DNA of 64,000 nucleotides from CAVQRB01 sp963715055 (GTDB lineage: Bacteria > Pseudomonadota > Alphaproteobacteria > Rhodobacterales > Rhodobacteraceae), in assembly GCA_963715055.1 (NCBI GenBank), contig CAVQRB010000019.1, forward strand, positions 1-64,000. The letters are read 5' to 3'. The notes below the pieces were generated by a model, which was not told the DNA's origin, ran no database searches, and saw only the letters and a list, made by a program, of their open reading frames with translations. A program made the position numbers and the translations under genes. Of this stretch, positions 26,866 to 34,908 are shown one piece after another (within the stretch, counting starts at the first letter, position 1; the number at the start of each line of letters is the position of its first letter).

Positions 26866-27291
26866 TCAGAGCATCCCATGCAGCAGGCGCGGTGTGATGC
26901 GGCGCAGGGCGCCGTCGTGCAGAACGGTGTGGCGCCAGAGGTGGAAGAGCGCATGCAGGCTGGAGGCGGCGAAGAGGCTCATCAGCAGGGTGCGCGCATC
27001 GGGGCCGGGCAGGGACAGGTCCAGCAGCCCGGCCAGCGTATCGGCAGCGCTCCAGGCCAGCAGCGCGTACATGCCCCATTGCAGTGCGGGAAAGGCGCGG
27101 CGCAGGCTGCCTTCCAGTTTCGGCCCCGGCCCGCTCATCAGGCCAAAGACCAGCGCGAGGGCCAGCATGGCCAGCCCCGTCAGCGCGAAGGCCCAGGCCA
27201 GCATCACGTTCGTGCCGCCTGCCGCGAGGTGCAGCAGGAGGAGCGTTGCCACGCTCCAGTGCAGAAGGATCGTGGCGCGACGTCGGGTCAT
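26866..27291 (-). CDS. Four-helix membrane protein, cytochrome b561-like
   Basis: This 141-residue protein has four hydrophobic helices and histidines in positions that recall haem-b membrane cytochromes: ILLHWSVATLLLLHLAAGG near the start and SSLHALFHLWRHTVLHDGALRR near the end. That pattern suggests a b561-type electron carrier, but the match is loose and the haem ligands cannot be assigned with certainty. It overlaps the RidA stop by four bases and ends three bases before the zinc-ribbon gene, so it belongs to the run. Confidence 0.6.
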   Translation of the reverse strand: MTRRRATILLHWSVATLLLLHLAAGGTNVMLAWAFALTGLAMLALALVFGLMSGPGPKLEGSLRRAFPALQWGMYALLAWSAADTLAGLLDLSLPGPDARTLLMSLFAASSLHALFHLWRHTVLHDGALRRITPRLLHGML

Positions 27292-27689
27292 GGCGTGGCT
27301 TGAAAACTGTCGCGGGCGATGATGCGGAATTCGACCTGCGCGCCCGGGCGACGCAGGCCCGCCACCTCGACAGCGGTCCGGGCGGGCAGGGGCGGGGAGA
27401 AAAATGCATGCAATTCCGTCTGCACCTCCGGGAAGGAGGTGCCGATGTCGGTGTGATAGCTGGTCAGTTCCACAACGTCCTTCTCGGTTGCCCCTGCGGC
27501 GGTGAGAATTTCGGCGACTTTTTTCAAGGCGTTACGGGCCTGTTCCTGCGCGGATTGTGGCATGGTGCCATCCGCGCACCCGCCGGTCGCACCGGTCAGA
27601 AACAGAAAGTCGCGGGATCGGATCGCCGGGGAAAACCCAGACGCGGCTGCCGCTGCCGCGAGGCCCTGCGGAATGATCGCCTGACGCAT
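27288..27689 (-). CDS. RidA-family protein (YjgF/YER057c/UK114)
   Basis: This 133-residue protein has the trimeric RidA fold pattern: FLFLTGATGG, VVELTSYHTDIG, PARTAVEVAGLRRPGAQVEFRIIA. The arginine of the PARTAV motif, which holds the carboxylate of the enamine/imine intermediate, is present. Canonical members deaminate reactive 2-aminoacrylate. ATG 27689 sits one base past the SPFH stop; the frame continues upstream only as a shadow of that gene. A second RidA-family gene lies at 52253-52648. Confidence 0.9.
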   Translation of the reverse strand: MRQAIIPQGLAAAAAASGFSPAIRSRDFLFLTGATGGCADGTMPQSAQEQARNALKKVAEILTAAGATEKDVVELTSYHTDIGTSFPEVQTELHAFFSPPLPARTAVEVAGLRRPGAQVEFRIIARDSFQATP

Positions 27690-27690
27690 G

Positions 27691-28806
27691 TCAGCTGCCG
27701 GGCGCCGGTGGCGGCGGCGGGGGCAGGACGGTGAAAAGCTGCGCCAGTTCGGCCACATCCTCGGCGCGCATCCAGCCGTCCTGACCGGGAGTCCAGACCA
27801 GGCTTTCGCGGGTCAGCGCACCGTCGCTGGCCATCCGCCCCATCGAGGCCTTGGAGAAGGGCCCCTTGGTCTGGCCGGCGTCGGCGATATGCCAGACGTG
27901 CTCCACCGGCGGCGGGGGCGGGGCGAAGGTCTTCGGGGTCACATCGCGCGCGCCCCAAGGGCCGGATTGGGTCACGGCCTGGCCGATCTGCATGCCGAGG
28001 CCCGCACCGACGCCGGCCTGGATGGCCGCAGCACCAGCCCCGTCACGGCCCAGACCCTCGGCGGTCTGGAACTGGATGTAGTGGTTGAGATCGCCGATCA
28101 CGCCCATGGAGGAGCGCTTGTCCATCACCGCCTCAACTGCAGGCGGCAGCGAGATGTTCTCGATGTAAAGCTCGGGCATGCTGAGCCCGTATTCCGCGAT
28201 CTGGGCGGAAATCTCGTTGCCGACGAGCTTGCTCAACTCGCGGGTGTTGGCGGCCATGTCCATCACCGGGATGCCCGCGCGGGCGATGGTGCGGGAAAAC
28301 TCCTGCACGATGATGTTGCGGATCTGGTAGCTGATCTCGTTCATGGTGAACTCGCCATCGGTGCCGACGATCTCCACGAGGAACTTCGCGGGGTCCGCAA
28401 CCTTGATCGCATAGGTGCCGAAGGCGCGGATGCGGACCGGCCCGAATTCGGGATCGCGGCAGATGATCGGGTTTTTCGTACCCCATTTGAGGTCGTTGAA
28501 ACGGGTCGTGTTGACGAAGTAGATTTCGGATTTGAACGGGCTGCGGAAGCCGTGATCCCAATGCTGCAGGGTCGTCATGATCGGCATGTTGTTGGTCTCG
28601 AGCATGTAGAGACCCGGGCTGAAGACATCCGCCAGTTGCCCTTCGTGCACGAAGACCGCCGCCTGACCCTCGCGCACCGTCAGCTTGGCGCCGTATTTGA
28701 TCTCGTGCCCCTCGCGCTCGAAGCGCCAGACCATCGTGTCGCGGGTGTTGTCGGTCCAGTGGATGACGTCGATGAATTCGCCGGAGAGAAAGTCGAAGAT
28801 ACCCAT
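27691..28806 (-). CDS. SPFH-domain protein with C-terminal GYF_2-like domain (YdjI / virion-core-protein family)
   Basis: The first ~240 residues of this 371-residue protein form the SPFH domain of the YdjI type (MGIFDFLSGEFIDVIHW start, VREGQAAVFVHEGQ, LYMLETNNMP). A Gly/Ala-rich and proline-rich linker follows, then a GYF_2-like module at about 304-353 with W305, GPF, LVWTPGQDGW. Members assemble on the membrane as scaffolds and in Bacillus YdjI helps recruit PspA. No membrane helix is visible, so attachment would be peripheral or through partners. ATG 28806 follows AAAGGAAC. It lies between the DUF2927 lipoprotein and RidA genes. Confidence 0.85.
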   Translation of the reverse strand: MGIFDFLSGEFIDVIHWTDNTRDTMVWRFEREGHEIKYGAKLTVREGQAAVFVHEGQLADVFSPGLYMLETNNMPIMTTLQHWDHGFRSPFKSEIYFVNTTRFNDLKWGTKNPIICRDPEFGPVRIRAFGTYAIKVADPAKFLVEIVGTDGEFTMNEISYQIRNIIVQEFSRTIARAGIPVMDMAANTRELSKLVGNEISAQIAEYGLSMPELYIENISLPPAVEAVMDKRSSMGVIGDLNHYIQFQTAEGLGRDGAGAAAIQAGVGAGLGMQIGQAVTQSGPWGARDVTPKTFAPPPPPVEHVWHIADAGQTKGPFSKASMGRMASDGALTRESLVWTPGQDGWMRAEDVAELAQLFTVLPPPPPPAPGS

Positions 28807-28832
28807 TGTGTCGGTTCCTTTCGTCGGTCGGG

Positions 28833-29783
28833 TCAAAGCGCTCCGCCCATGAGTTCGCGGGCGATGATGCGGGTGATCGGGGCGGCCTGCGCGGCGCTCA
28901 TGCCGGGGGAGAGGCGGGGGTCATAGAGCATCTGCAGCAGGTGTTCGTCGTGGTTGGTCAGCAGCGCGAATTCGTCGTCGTCGTTGAAGATCGAGGGGCG
29001 GGCGTCGCGGCTGTCATTGGCAAGGCCCAGGCCCTGGGCCATCTCCTCATGGATGCAGCTCAGCCGCAGCAGGCCCGGGTTCTCGGCGCGGATCACGGCG
29101 ACGGCGGCGGTGTAGGTATTGGGGTCGGAGCCCGCGGCATAGGCGGCGACCGCGCAATAGGTCTCGCGCGGCAGGTCGCGCAGCGCATCGAGGCTGCCGC
29201 GGCTGATACCGGCCATGCGGTCGGCGGCCTGATCGAGCGCGGCATTGCGATCATCCTCATCGGCGAAGATCACGGTGAAATTCGGCGTGCCGGAACTCGA
29301 GATCGGATGTCCGGTGATATCGCCGAGCCTGCGCGCATAGCTGCGCACGTTCGCGGTGTCCTGTGCCTGCTGGGACGGGGTGACGGCCGCCCCGAAGATC
29401 ATGCCCACGCGGATCGGATCCTTCCAGCGCCGCAAGGGGCTCGTGCCGCCACGGCCCTGCAGCGCCTGGGCGTATTCGTTGTAGAACACCACCTGCTCGA
29501 AGTTCCGCGCCAGCATGTCGGCGGAGTAAGGCGTGTCGGGCCCTCCGCCGTCGATGCGCAGCAACCCCTGGCTCAGCTGCGCGTTCTGGACCTGCATGAG
29601 GTAGCTGCGCAGGGCCGCGCTCTCCTGCGAGGTCGGCCGCACCTGCGCCACCACCGGTGTCGGCGCGGGTGCGGGTTGTGCCCGGGGCGGGCTGGGAGGC
29701 GGCGCCTGCACGGCGCAGGCGGAGAGCCCGGCGAGCATGAAGCATGCCGCGATCAACTGCCGGAGGTGCCTGGGCCTTTCCAA
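28833..29783 (-). CDS. DUF2927-domain lipoprotein
   Basis: The 316-residue protein has a lipoprotein leader ending LSAC, a proline/alanine-rich tether (25-48) and a globular domain matching DUF2927, with RRWKDPIRVGMIFG, NFTVIFAD and a late CIHEEMAQGLGLAND segment. The HEEMAQGLGL stretch resembles a zincin HExxH-like helix with the second histidine missing, so catalysis is doubtful. The start is TTG at 29783; ATG 29738 would remove the charged part of the signal. It lies seven bases after telA and is exported, so it may be the periplasmic arm of the cluster. Confidence 0.8.
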   Translation of the reverse strand: MERPRHLRQLIAACFMLAGLSACAVQAPPPSPPRAQPAPAPTPVVAQVRPTSQESAALRSYLMQVQNAQLSQGLLRIDGGGPDTPYSADMLARNFEQVVFYNEYAQALQGRGGTSPLRRWKDPIRVGMIFGAAVTPSQQAQDTANVRSYARRLGDITGHPISSSGTPNFTVIFADEDDRNAALDQAADRMAGISRGSLDALRDLPRETYCAVAAYAAGSDPNTYTAAVAVIRAENPGLLRLSCIHEEMAQGLGLANDSRDARPSIFNDDDEFALLTNHDEHLLQMLYDPRLSPGMSAAQAAPITRIIARELMGGAL

Positions 29784-29789
29784 GATTGC

Positions 29790-30986
29790 TTACCGCGGAA
29801 CCGCGGTGCCCGTGGTGTCGCCCCGCCCGTCGCCGCGCGCCTTGGCAGAGGCCAGCGTGTCGCGCAGTTCCGCCTCCATCGCCTTGAGGTCGGCCTCGGC
29901 GGCAGCGCGCCGCGCCTTGCCCTCGTCGGCGATCTGCAGGCTTTCCTCGATCGTGCCGATGAGGTCGGCATTGGCCTGTTTCACCGCTTCGATGTCGAAG
30001 ACGCCGCGCTCCATTTCCTGGCGAATGATCTTGTTGCTGTCGCGCAGGTTCTTGGCATTGGCGGTCAGAAGCTCATTGGTCAGGTCGTTTGCCTCGCGCA
30101 CGGCCTTGGCGGCTTCGGCGGAGCGCTGGATGGTCACGGCCTGGGCCAATTGCGTCTCCCAGAGCGGCACGGTGTTCACGAGCGTCGAGTTGATCTTGGT
30201 GACGAGGCTCTTGTCGTTTTCCTGCACCAGACGGATCGAGGGCAGCGACTGCATGGTGACCTGGCGGGTCAGCTTGAGGTCATGGACCCGGCGCTCCAGA
30301 TCGTCGCGTGCCGCACGCAGGTCGCGCAATTCCTGCGCCACCATGACCTGATCGTTCTCGGAGGCCTTTTCGACTTCCTTGGCCTTGGCGGGAATGGTCT
30401 TGCTGTCAAGCTCGCCAAGTTTCTCCTCGCCCGCCGCGATGTAGAGCGCCAGCTCGTCGTAGAATTGCAGCGTCTTCTCGTAGAGCATGTCGAGCGACTT
30501 GATGTCCTTCAAAAGTGTGTGCTCGTGCTTGAGCAGGTCGTCGGTGATCCGGTCGATCTGGCTCTGCACCTGTTCGAATTGCGCGGTGAACTTGGCGAAA
30601 GGGGCGGCACGGCCCAGAAGTTTCTCCCACCAGCTGCGCTCGCGGCGCACGTCGAGCTCGGAGACGGAAAAGCCGCGGATCGTCGTCACGATGTTGCGCA
30701 GGCTGTCGCCCGCAGGTCCCACATCCTTGTTGCGCACGCCGCCCAGCATCGCCTGGCTGATCTCCTGCAGTTCCGCCTGTGCGCGGCTGCCGAAGGAGAC
30801 GATGGAATTGGTGTCCTCCATGTCGATCTCGGCCATGCGCTTGCGGATTTCGGCGCCGACCGGCGCGTCCGCCTGTGCCAGCGGCACGATGGCATTCGCG
30901 GCCGCCGGTTCGGGCAGCACGGTGGCGGTGACTTCCTCCACCATGGCAAGGTCAGCCCGGGCTTTGTCGCGTGTGGTTTCCAGCAT
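29790..30986 (-). CDS. TelA-like toxic-anion resistance protein
   Basis: This 398-residue, largely helical protein has the TelA pattern: SIVSFGSRAQAELQEISQAML near the start, WWEKLLGR, LLKDIKSLDMLYEKTLQFYDELALYIAAGE, and a long coiled-coil middle (EKASENDQVMVAQELRDLRAARDDLERR). It has no membrane segment. TelA proteins are associated with tellurite and antimicrobial-peptide tolerance and with membrane stress, but their mechanism is unknown. It follows the XpaC-like gene by 28 bp; the XpaC-TelA pair is a recurrent bacterial neighbourhood. Confidence 0.9.
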   Translation of the reverse strand: MLETTRDKARADLAMVEEVTATVLPEPAAANAIVPLAQADAPVGAEIRKRMAEIDMEDTNSIVSFGSRAQAELQEISQAMLGGVRNKDVGPAGDSLRNIVTTIRGFSVSELDVRRERSWWEKLLGRAAPFAKFTAQFEQVQSQIDRITDDLLKHEHTLLKDIKSLDMLYEKTLQFYDELALYIAAGEEKLGELDSKTIPAKAKEVEKASENDQVMVAQELRDLRAARDDLERRVHDLKLTRQVTMQSLPSIRLVQENDKSLVTKINSTLVNTVPLWETQLAQAVTIQRSAEAAKAVREANDLTNELLTANAKNLRDSNKIIRQEMERGVFDIEAVKQANADLIGTIEESLQIADEGKARRAAAEADLKAMEAELRDTLASAKARGDGRGDTTGTAVPR

Positions 30987-31014
30987 GGTCGGTGTCCTCT
31001 TTCAATTCGCGGCG

Positions 31015-31890
31015 TCAGTCCAGACGCACGCCTTCACGTTTCAAACGGTCCTGCAGGACCTCGATTTCGATCATCAGATCGCTGTTGTCGTCAAGCAGAA
31101 GCTTCTCGTTGCGCGCGGCGAAATTGCGCTCCAGATCGTCGAGCAGGGCGATATAGTCGCTGCGCGCCTTCTGGTCGCGGCTGCGGGCGTAGATGTCGGC
31201 GAATTTCGCGGTCGCGTCGCGCGCGCCCTGCAAATAGACGCCGAGGTACTTGCGCGCCGCCGTGAGGTCGCGCGGGTCGTCCTCCACAGTGCGGATGAGC
31301 GTACGCGCGGCGGTCTGGAACTGTTCCAGCCGTGTCGTGAGTTGCCGGTCGTTGGCGCGTTTCATCGCATCCGTCATGGCGACAAGGTGTTTCTCCGCCT
31401 CGTCCACCACGCGGGCGACGCGGTCCTGCTGGAAGGTGTCGACGCCTTCCATGCCCTTGCTTTTCATCGGATCGATCCCGAAAGCGGCCAGATGCAACCC
31501 GCTTGCGGCGACACCGTAAATGAGCGCCGCGGCAAGCCCGCCGTCCTGGCTCATCGCGGCGAGGGCCGTGCCCGCGCCTGCGAGAACCGCGGCGAAGATC
31601 TTGCGCGGCACCGCAGGTCGCCGGGCGACCTTGCGGGCGTTGAATTCGGCTTCCGCCGTCAGGCCGCCGCGCAAGAGCCAGGCGCCGAGGCAGAGCGCGC
31701 CCGCGCCGGCAAGGCCAAAGCCGAGACCGACCGCACCCTGAAAGAGCGAGGTGAAAAGGAGCACGATTGCGGGCAGGAACATGAAGTTTGCCCGCGCGCC
31801 CACCGGATCGACGGTATAGGCAGGCGGGGTGCTCCGGTTCGCCGTGGGTTTGCCTTCCGGGCTGTATTTGCCGCCGTATCGCTGCGCCAT
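31015..31890 (-). CDS. XpaC-like membrane protein (5-bromo-4-chloroindolyl phosphate hydrolysis family)
   Basis: In this 291-residue protein, two hydrophobic hairpins (about 37-75 and 98-137) are followed by a cytoplasmic helical domain of ~150 residues (DRVARVVDEAEKHL, RKYLGVYLQGARDATAKFADIY). This is the XpaC family, named for an indolyl-phosphate phenotype, not for a proven hydrolase. It is expected to anchor the TelA-like protein encoded next. The gene starts three bases after the stop of a 29-codon frame that also encodes a membrane helix. Confidence 0.87.
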   Translation of the reverse strand: MAQRYGGKYSPEGKPTANRSTPPAYTVDPVGARANFMFLPAIVLLFTSLFQGAVGLGFGLAGAGALCLGAWLLRGGLTAEAEFNARKVARRPAVPRKIFAAVLAGAGTALAAMSQDGGLAAALIYGVAASGLHLAAFGIDPMKSKGMEGVDTFQQDRVARVVDEAEKHLVAMTDAMKRANDRQLTTRLEQFQTAARTLIRTVEDDPRDLTAARKYLGVYLQGARDATAKFADIYARSRDQKARSDYIALLDDLERNFAARNEKLLLDDNSDLMIEIEVLQDRLKREGVRLD

Positions 31891-31893
31891 GAT

Positions 31894-31983
31894 CTAAAGA
31901 CCGCCCAGAAGGCCCGAGGTCACGCCGAGCATCAGCAGCATGAGCGCAGCATAGGCGTATTTTTGCAGTCCTGTCGGTGTCAT
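31894..31983 (-). CDS. Putative 29-residue membrane peptide at the head of the XpaC-TelA cluster
   Basis: ATG 31983 follows a G-rich ribosome site (GGGGG, four bases away). The frame ends at TAG 31894-31896, with the XpaC start three bases on. The peptide has a short polar N-terminus and one hydrophobic stretch, ALMLLMLGVTSGLLGGL, long enough to span the membrane. Tight coupling to the next gene and a sensible composition support it; I know no family match. It could also be a leader peptide controlling xpaC translation. Confidence 0.5.
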   Translation of the reverse strand: MTPTGLQKYAYAALMLLMLGVTSGLLGGL

Positions 31984-32128
31984 GTGCCCCCCGGCCAGAT
32001 GTTTCGTCGAATATAATGTCATAAGCTGCGGCTTGCTAGGGTTCAGTGCCCACGCACCTTTTCCCTGTCGCAGAGAAATGTTGCAGCACGGCGACAAAAG
32101 TGCCCGGGGGAATTTTCCGGGCGGCGCG

Positions 32129-33028
32129 TCAGGCCGGTCTGCGCGGTCCTTTCGGCGGGCGGGTGCCGGGACCGGATTTCGCCGGTCGTCCGCCACGGGT
32201 GGCACCGGTCGCTTTTTTTGGGCCGGGCATGCGGGTCTGTGGTTTTTTCTGGGCAGTGCCAGTGGGATCCTTGATCTCGAGGCCAAGCTGGTCACGCACC
32301 ACCTTGCGGCGCACTTCCTCCACCGCGCCGGCTTTCAACTCGCCCAGCTGGAAGGGGCCGTAACTGATCCGGATCAGGCGGTTCACGGTGAGACCGACTT
32401 CGGAGAGCGCGCGGCGGATCTCGCGGTTGCGCCCTTCGCGCAGGCCGATGGTGAGCCAGGCATTGGCGCCCTGCTGACGGTCGAGAGTGACCGTCATCGG
32501 CTGAAAGCGTTCGCCCTCGACGGTGACGCCCTGGCGCAGCGGATCGAGGTCTGCCTCGGTCGGGCGGCCGTTGACGCGTACCCGATAACGGCGCAGCCAG
32601 CCGGTGGAGGGCAGTTCGAGCCTCCGCTTGATACCGCCGTCGTTGGTGAGCAAGAGCAGGCCTTCGGAGTTCAGATCGAGCCTGCCGATGCTCATCACGC
32701 GGGGCATGTCCTCGGGCAGGGCGGTGTAGATCGTCTCGCGGCCCTTCTCGTCGCTGTCGGTGCTCACGAGACCTACGGGCTTGTGGTAGAGCCAGAGGCG
32801 CGGGGGCTCGGGTTCGGAAATTTCCTTGCCATCGACGGTGATGCGGTCGGAGGTTGTGACGTTCAGGGCGGGCGAGGTGATCTGCGCGCCGTTCACGCTG
32901 ACGCGGCCGGCTTCGATCATGCGTTCGGCCTCGCGGCGGCTGGCGATGCCGGCGCGGCTCAGAACCTTGGCGATGCGGTCGCCCTGCGGCGTGGTGAGGT
33001 CGCCTTTCGGCGTGGGGTCGGTCGTCAT
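32129..33028 (-). CDS. RluB/RsuA-family rRNA pseudouridine synthase
   Basis: The protein of 299 residues starts with an S4 RNA-binding domain (RIAKVLSRAGIASRREAERMIEAGRVSVNG). The pseudouridine synthase core follows, with the catalytic aspartate in GRLDLNSEGLLLLTNDG and the ending EGRNREIRRALSEVGLTVNRLIR. A basic Lys/Pro/Gly/Arg tail of about 45 residues is typical of alphaproteobacterial members. It likely modifies 23S rRNA in the peptidyl transferase region, as RluB does. ATG 33028 is chosen; ATG 33082 in the same frame would add 18 residues and overlap the divergent tadA leader. Neither has a strong ribosome site. Confidence 0.88.
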   Translation of the reverse strand: MTTDPTPKGDLTTPQGDRIAKVLSRAGIASRREAERMIEAGRVSVNGAQITSPALNVTTSDRITVDGKEISEPEPPRLWLYHKPVGLVSTDSDEKGRETIYTALPEDMPRVMSIGRLDLNSEGLLLLTNDGGIKRRLELPSTGWLRRYRVRVNGRPTEADLDPLRQGVTVEGERFQPMTVTLDRQQGANAWLTIGLREGRNREIRRALSEVGLTVNRLIRISYGPFQLGELKAGAVEEVRRKVVRDQLGLEIKDPTGTAQKKPQTRMPGPKKATGATRGGRPAKSGPGTRPPKGPRRPA

Positions 33029-33090
33029 GCCGCGCACATAGCCTGTTTGCGGGGCTTGCGAAAGGGTGGGCTTTGCGGCCATCTGGAGGG

Positions 33091-33538
33091 ATGGAATTCA
33101 ACACTCACATGCAGGCCGCGCTGGCAGAGGCGCGCGCCGCCGCCAAGCGCGGCGAGGTGCCGGTCGGCGCTGTCGTCGTGGACCCCGCGGGCAACATCGT
33201 GGCAGCGGCGGGCAACCGGACGCGGGAGCTCAACGATCCGACGGCGCACGCGGAAATCCTGGCACTCCGGGAAGCCTGCGCGCGGCGGCTCGGAGCGGTT
33301 GCCGGGGCATGGGCTCTACGTGACGCTGGAGCCTTGCGCCATGTGCGCCGCGGCGATCTCGGCCGCCCGCATCGCGCGGCTTTACTACGGCGCGAGCGAC
33401 CCCAAATCGGGGGGTGTGGCGCAGGGCGCGAAGGTGTTTTCCCATCCGCAATGCCATCACGTCCCGGAGGTTTTCGACGGCATCGCGGCGGCGGAGTCGG
33501 AGGCCTATCTCAAGGCGTTCTTCCTGCACAAGCGCTGA
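33091..33538 (+). pseudogene. tadA: tRNA adenosine(34) deaminase TadA, interrupted by one frameshift
   Basis: The first frame (33091 onward) gives the TadA N-terminus: HMQAALAEARAAAKRGEVPVGAVVV and the catalytic TAHAEILALREAC. Near 33289-33293 the homologous reading moves to another frame and continues LPGHGLYVTLEPCAMCAAAISAARIARLYYGAS to the stop at 33538. The zinc ligands (His, then PCxxC) are thus split between frames. A single lost copy of a CTCGG repeat (five bases) would explain the break, since CTCGGCTCGG would restore LGSERLPGH. TadA makes inosine at the tRNA-Arg wobble base and is essential in well-studied bacteria, so a sequence error is a serious alternative. Confidence 0.85.
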
Positions 33539-33615
33539 GCGCCGGGTCGTCTTGCCGGATCATCGGGCAGTGATCACATATTTCCCCAGTCATTTCCACC
33601 GTCGGGCCGGTGTCG

Positions 33616-33651
33616 GAGAAGGGCTGCCAGACCTGTCGGGCAACCCTTCTC
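33616..33651 (+). terminator. Hairpin after tadA
   Basis: GAGAAGGG (33616-33623) pairs with CCCTTCTC (33644-33651), with further pairing TGCC/GGCA inside. A short CTTTC follows. It lies between the convergent tadA and metal-dependent hydrolase genes and could end both transcripts. Confidence 0.5.
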
Positions 33652-33684
33652 TTTCGCAGTTTTTACCGCGATGCCGTCGAACGC

Positions 33685-34374
33685 TCAGATCTTTATCGGT
33701 TTCATGATTTCCGGCTCGATGACATCAACGCCGGGTAGGCCTTGGATCAGCGCTTGCGCCGATTGCTCGAGCAGCGGGAAGGTCTTGTAATGGCAGGGGA
33801 TCACCGTCGTGAAGTCGAAGTAGCGTTTGGCCGCATAGGCGGCGGCTGCCATGTCCATGGTGAAATATCCGCCGGCCGAGAGGATGCCGATGTCGGGTTT
33901 GTAGTAGTCGCCGATCCAGTCCATGTCGGCCATGATCGAGGTATCGCCCGAAATGTAGAGCGTATGGCCCTCGCCTTTCAGGATGTAGCCCACCTCGCGG
34001 CCCAATGGCGCATCGGGCGCCCCGCCGAGCGACGTGGAGTGCAGGGCGGGGACCATGCTGACGGCGACCTTGCCGAGTTGCACGGTGCCGCCGATGTTGA
34101 AGCCCACCACGGAGAGGCCGTGGGCGGTTTCGAAATGGCCCATCAGATCATAGATGCCCACGCCCGGCGCACCGGTGGATTGTGACAGGTGCACGAGGTC
34201 GGCGATGTGATCGAAATGGGCGTGGGTGATCAGGATATGCGTCGCACCCTCGACGGCTTTGGCATGATGCGCCTCCGCCAGCACCGGATTGCCGGTAAGC
34301 CAGGGGTCGATCAGCAGGACCTGATCCTCGATTTCGATGCGGAAGCTGCCGTGGCCGAGCCAGATGATGTTCAT
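33685..34374 (-). CDS. Metallo-beta-lactamase-fold hydrolase, UPF0173 family
   Basis: This 229-residue single-domain MBL-fold protein begins MNIIWLGHGSFRIE. It has the metal motif HAHFDH (H51, H53, D55, H56), a later ligand aspartate in LYISGDTSIMADM, and a final histidine in VIPCHYKTFPLLEQ. UPF0173 proteins are widespread metal-dependent hydrolases of unproven substrate. The gene is convergent with tadA and divergent from gatC. The 246-bp stretch 34375-34620 upstream contains a 35-bp repeat listed separately. Confidence 0.9.
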   Translation of the reverse strand: MNIIWLGHGSFRIEIEDQVLLIDPWLTGNPVLAEAHHAKAVEGATHILITHAHFDHIADLVHLSQSTGAPGVGIYDLMGHFETAHGLSVVGFNIGGTVQLGKVAVSMVPALHSTSLGGAPDAPLGREVGYILKGEGHTLYISGDTSIMADMDWIGDYYKPDIGILSAGGYFTMDMAAAAYAAKRYFDFTTVIPCHYKTFPLLEQSAQALIQGLPGVDVIEPEIMKPIKI

Positions 34375-34430
34375 GAAAGATCTCCCCTTTGTAATCCTGA
34401 TCCACTGTAGATCGGTTTTGCGGGCGGTGG

Positions 34431-34465
34431 GAGCCTCCGGCGGGGATATTTCCGGCCAAAAGAAA
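34431..34465 (+). repeat. 35-bp intergenic repeat, copy A
   Basis: The element begins GAGCCTCCGGCGGGGATATT and ends GGCCAAAAGAAA. A second copy in opposite orientation at 37803-37837 differs at only two adjacent bases (CC here, AA there). Both lie between genes. It looks like a dispersed intergenic element of this lineage; function unknown. Confidence 0.75.
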
Positions 34466-34620
34466 CGAGGTCCGTTTTGCTGTTTTCGAGCTGTTGCAAG
34501 AGGAGGAAGATGCCTCGCTTTTGCGCGTTCTCAGCCCATCGTGCCGATTGCGGCGGCGGCGGTCTTGGCAAGCGGGGCGTCGCCCTGTAAACGCGCGGGT
34601 CAGAGAGATGAGGGAACGCG

Positions 34621-34908
34621 ATGTCGATTGACGAGACCACAGCCGCCCGCGTGGCGAAACTGGCCCGGATCAAGGTTGAGCCGGAGGCGCTGCCGACGCT
34701 TGCCGGCGAGTTCAATACCATTCTGGGCTTCATCGAGCAGCTCAACGAGGTGGATGTTGACGGGGTGGAGCCGATGACCTCGGTGACGCCGCAGGTGCTC
34801 AAGCGGCGCAAGGATGTGGTGACCGATGGTGATCAGCAGGCTGCGGTGCTGTCGAACGCGCCGGATGCGCGGGAAGGCTTTTTCGCAGTGCCGAAGGTGG
34901 TGGAATGA
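34621..34908 (+). CDS. gatC: Asp-tRNA(Asn)/Glu-tRNA(Gln) amidotransferase subunit C
   Basis: This 95-residue protein shows the standard GatC sequence: VAKLARIKVEPEALPTLAGEFNTILGFIEQLNEVDVDGVEPMTSV, ending with EGFFAVPKVVE. GatC clamps GatA and GatB together in the complex that amidates misacylated tRNA. The start overlaps nothing and follows GAGGGAACG. The stop overlaps the gatA start. No gatB lies in the window, so it must be encoded elsewhere. Confidence 0.96.
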   Translation: MSIDETTAARVAKLARIKVEPEALPTLAGEFNTILGFIEQLNEVDVDGVEPMTSVTPQVLKRRKDVVTDGDQQAAVLSNAPDAREGFFAVPKVVE

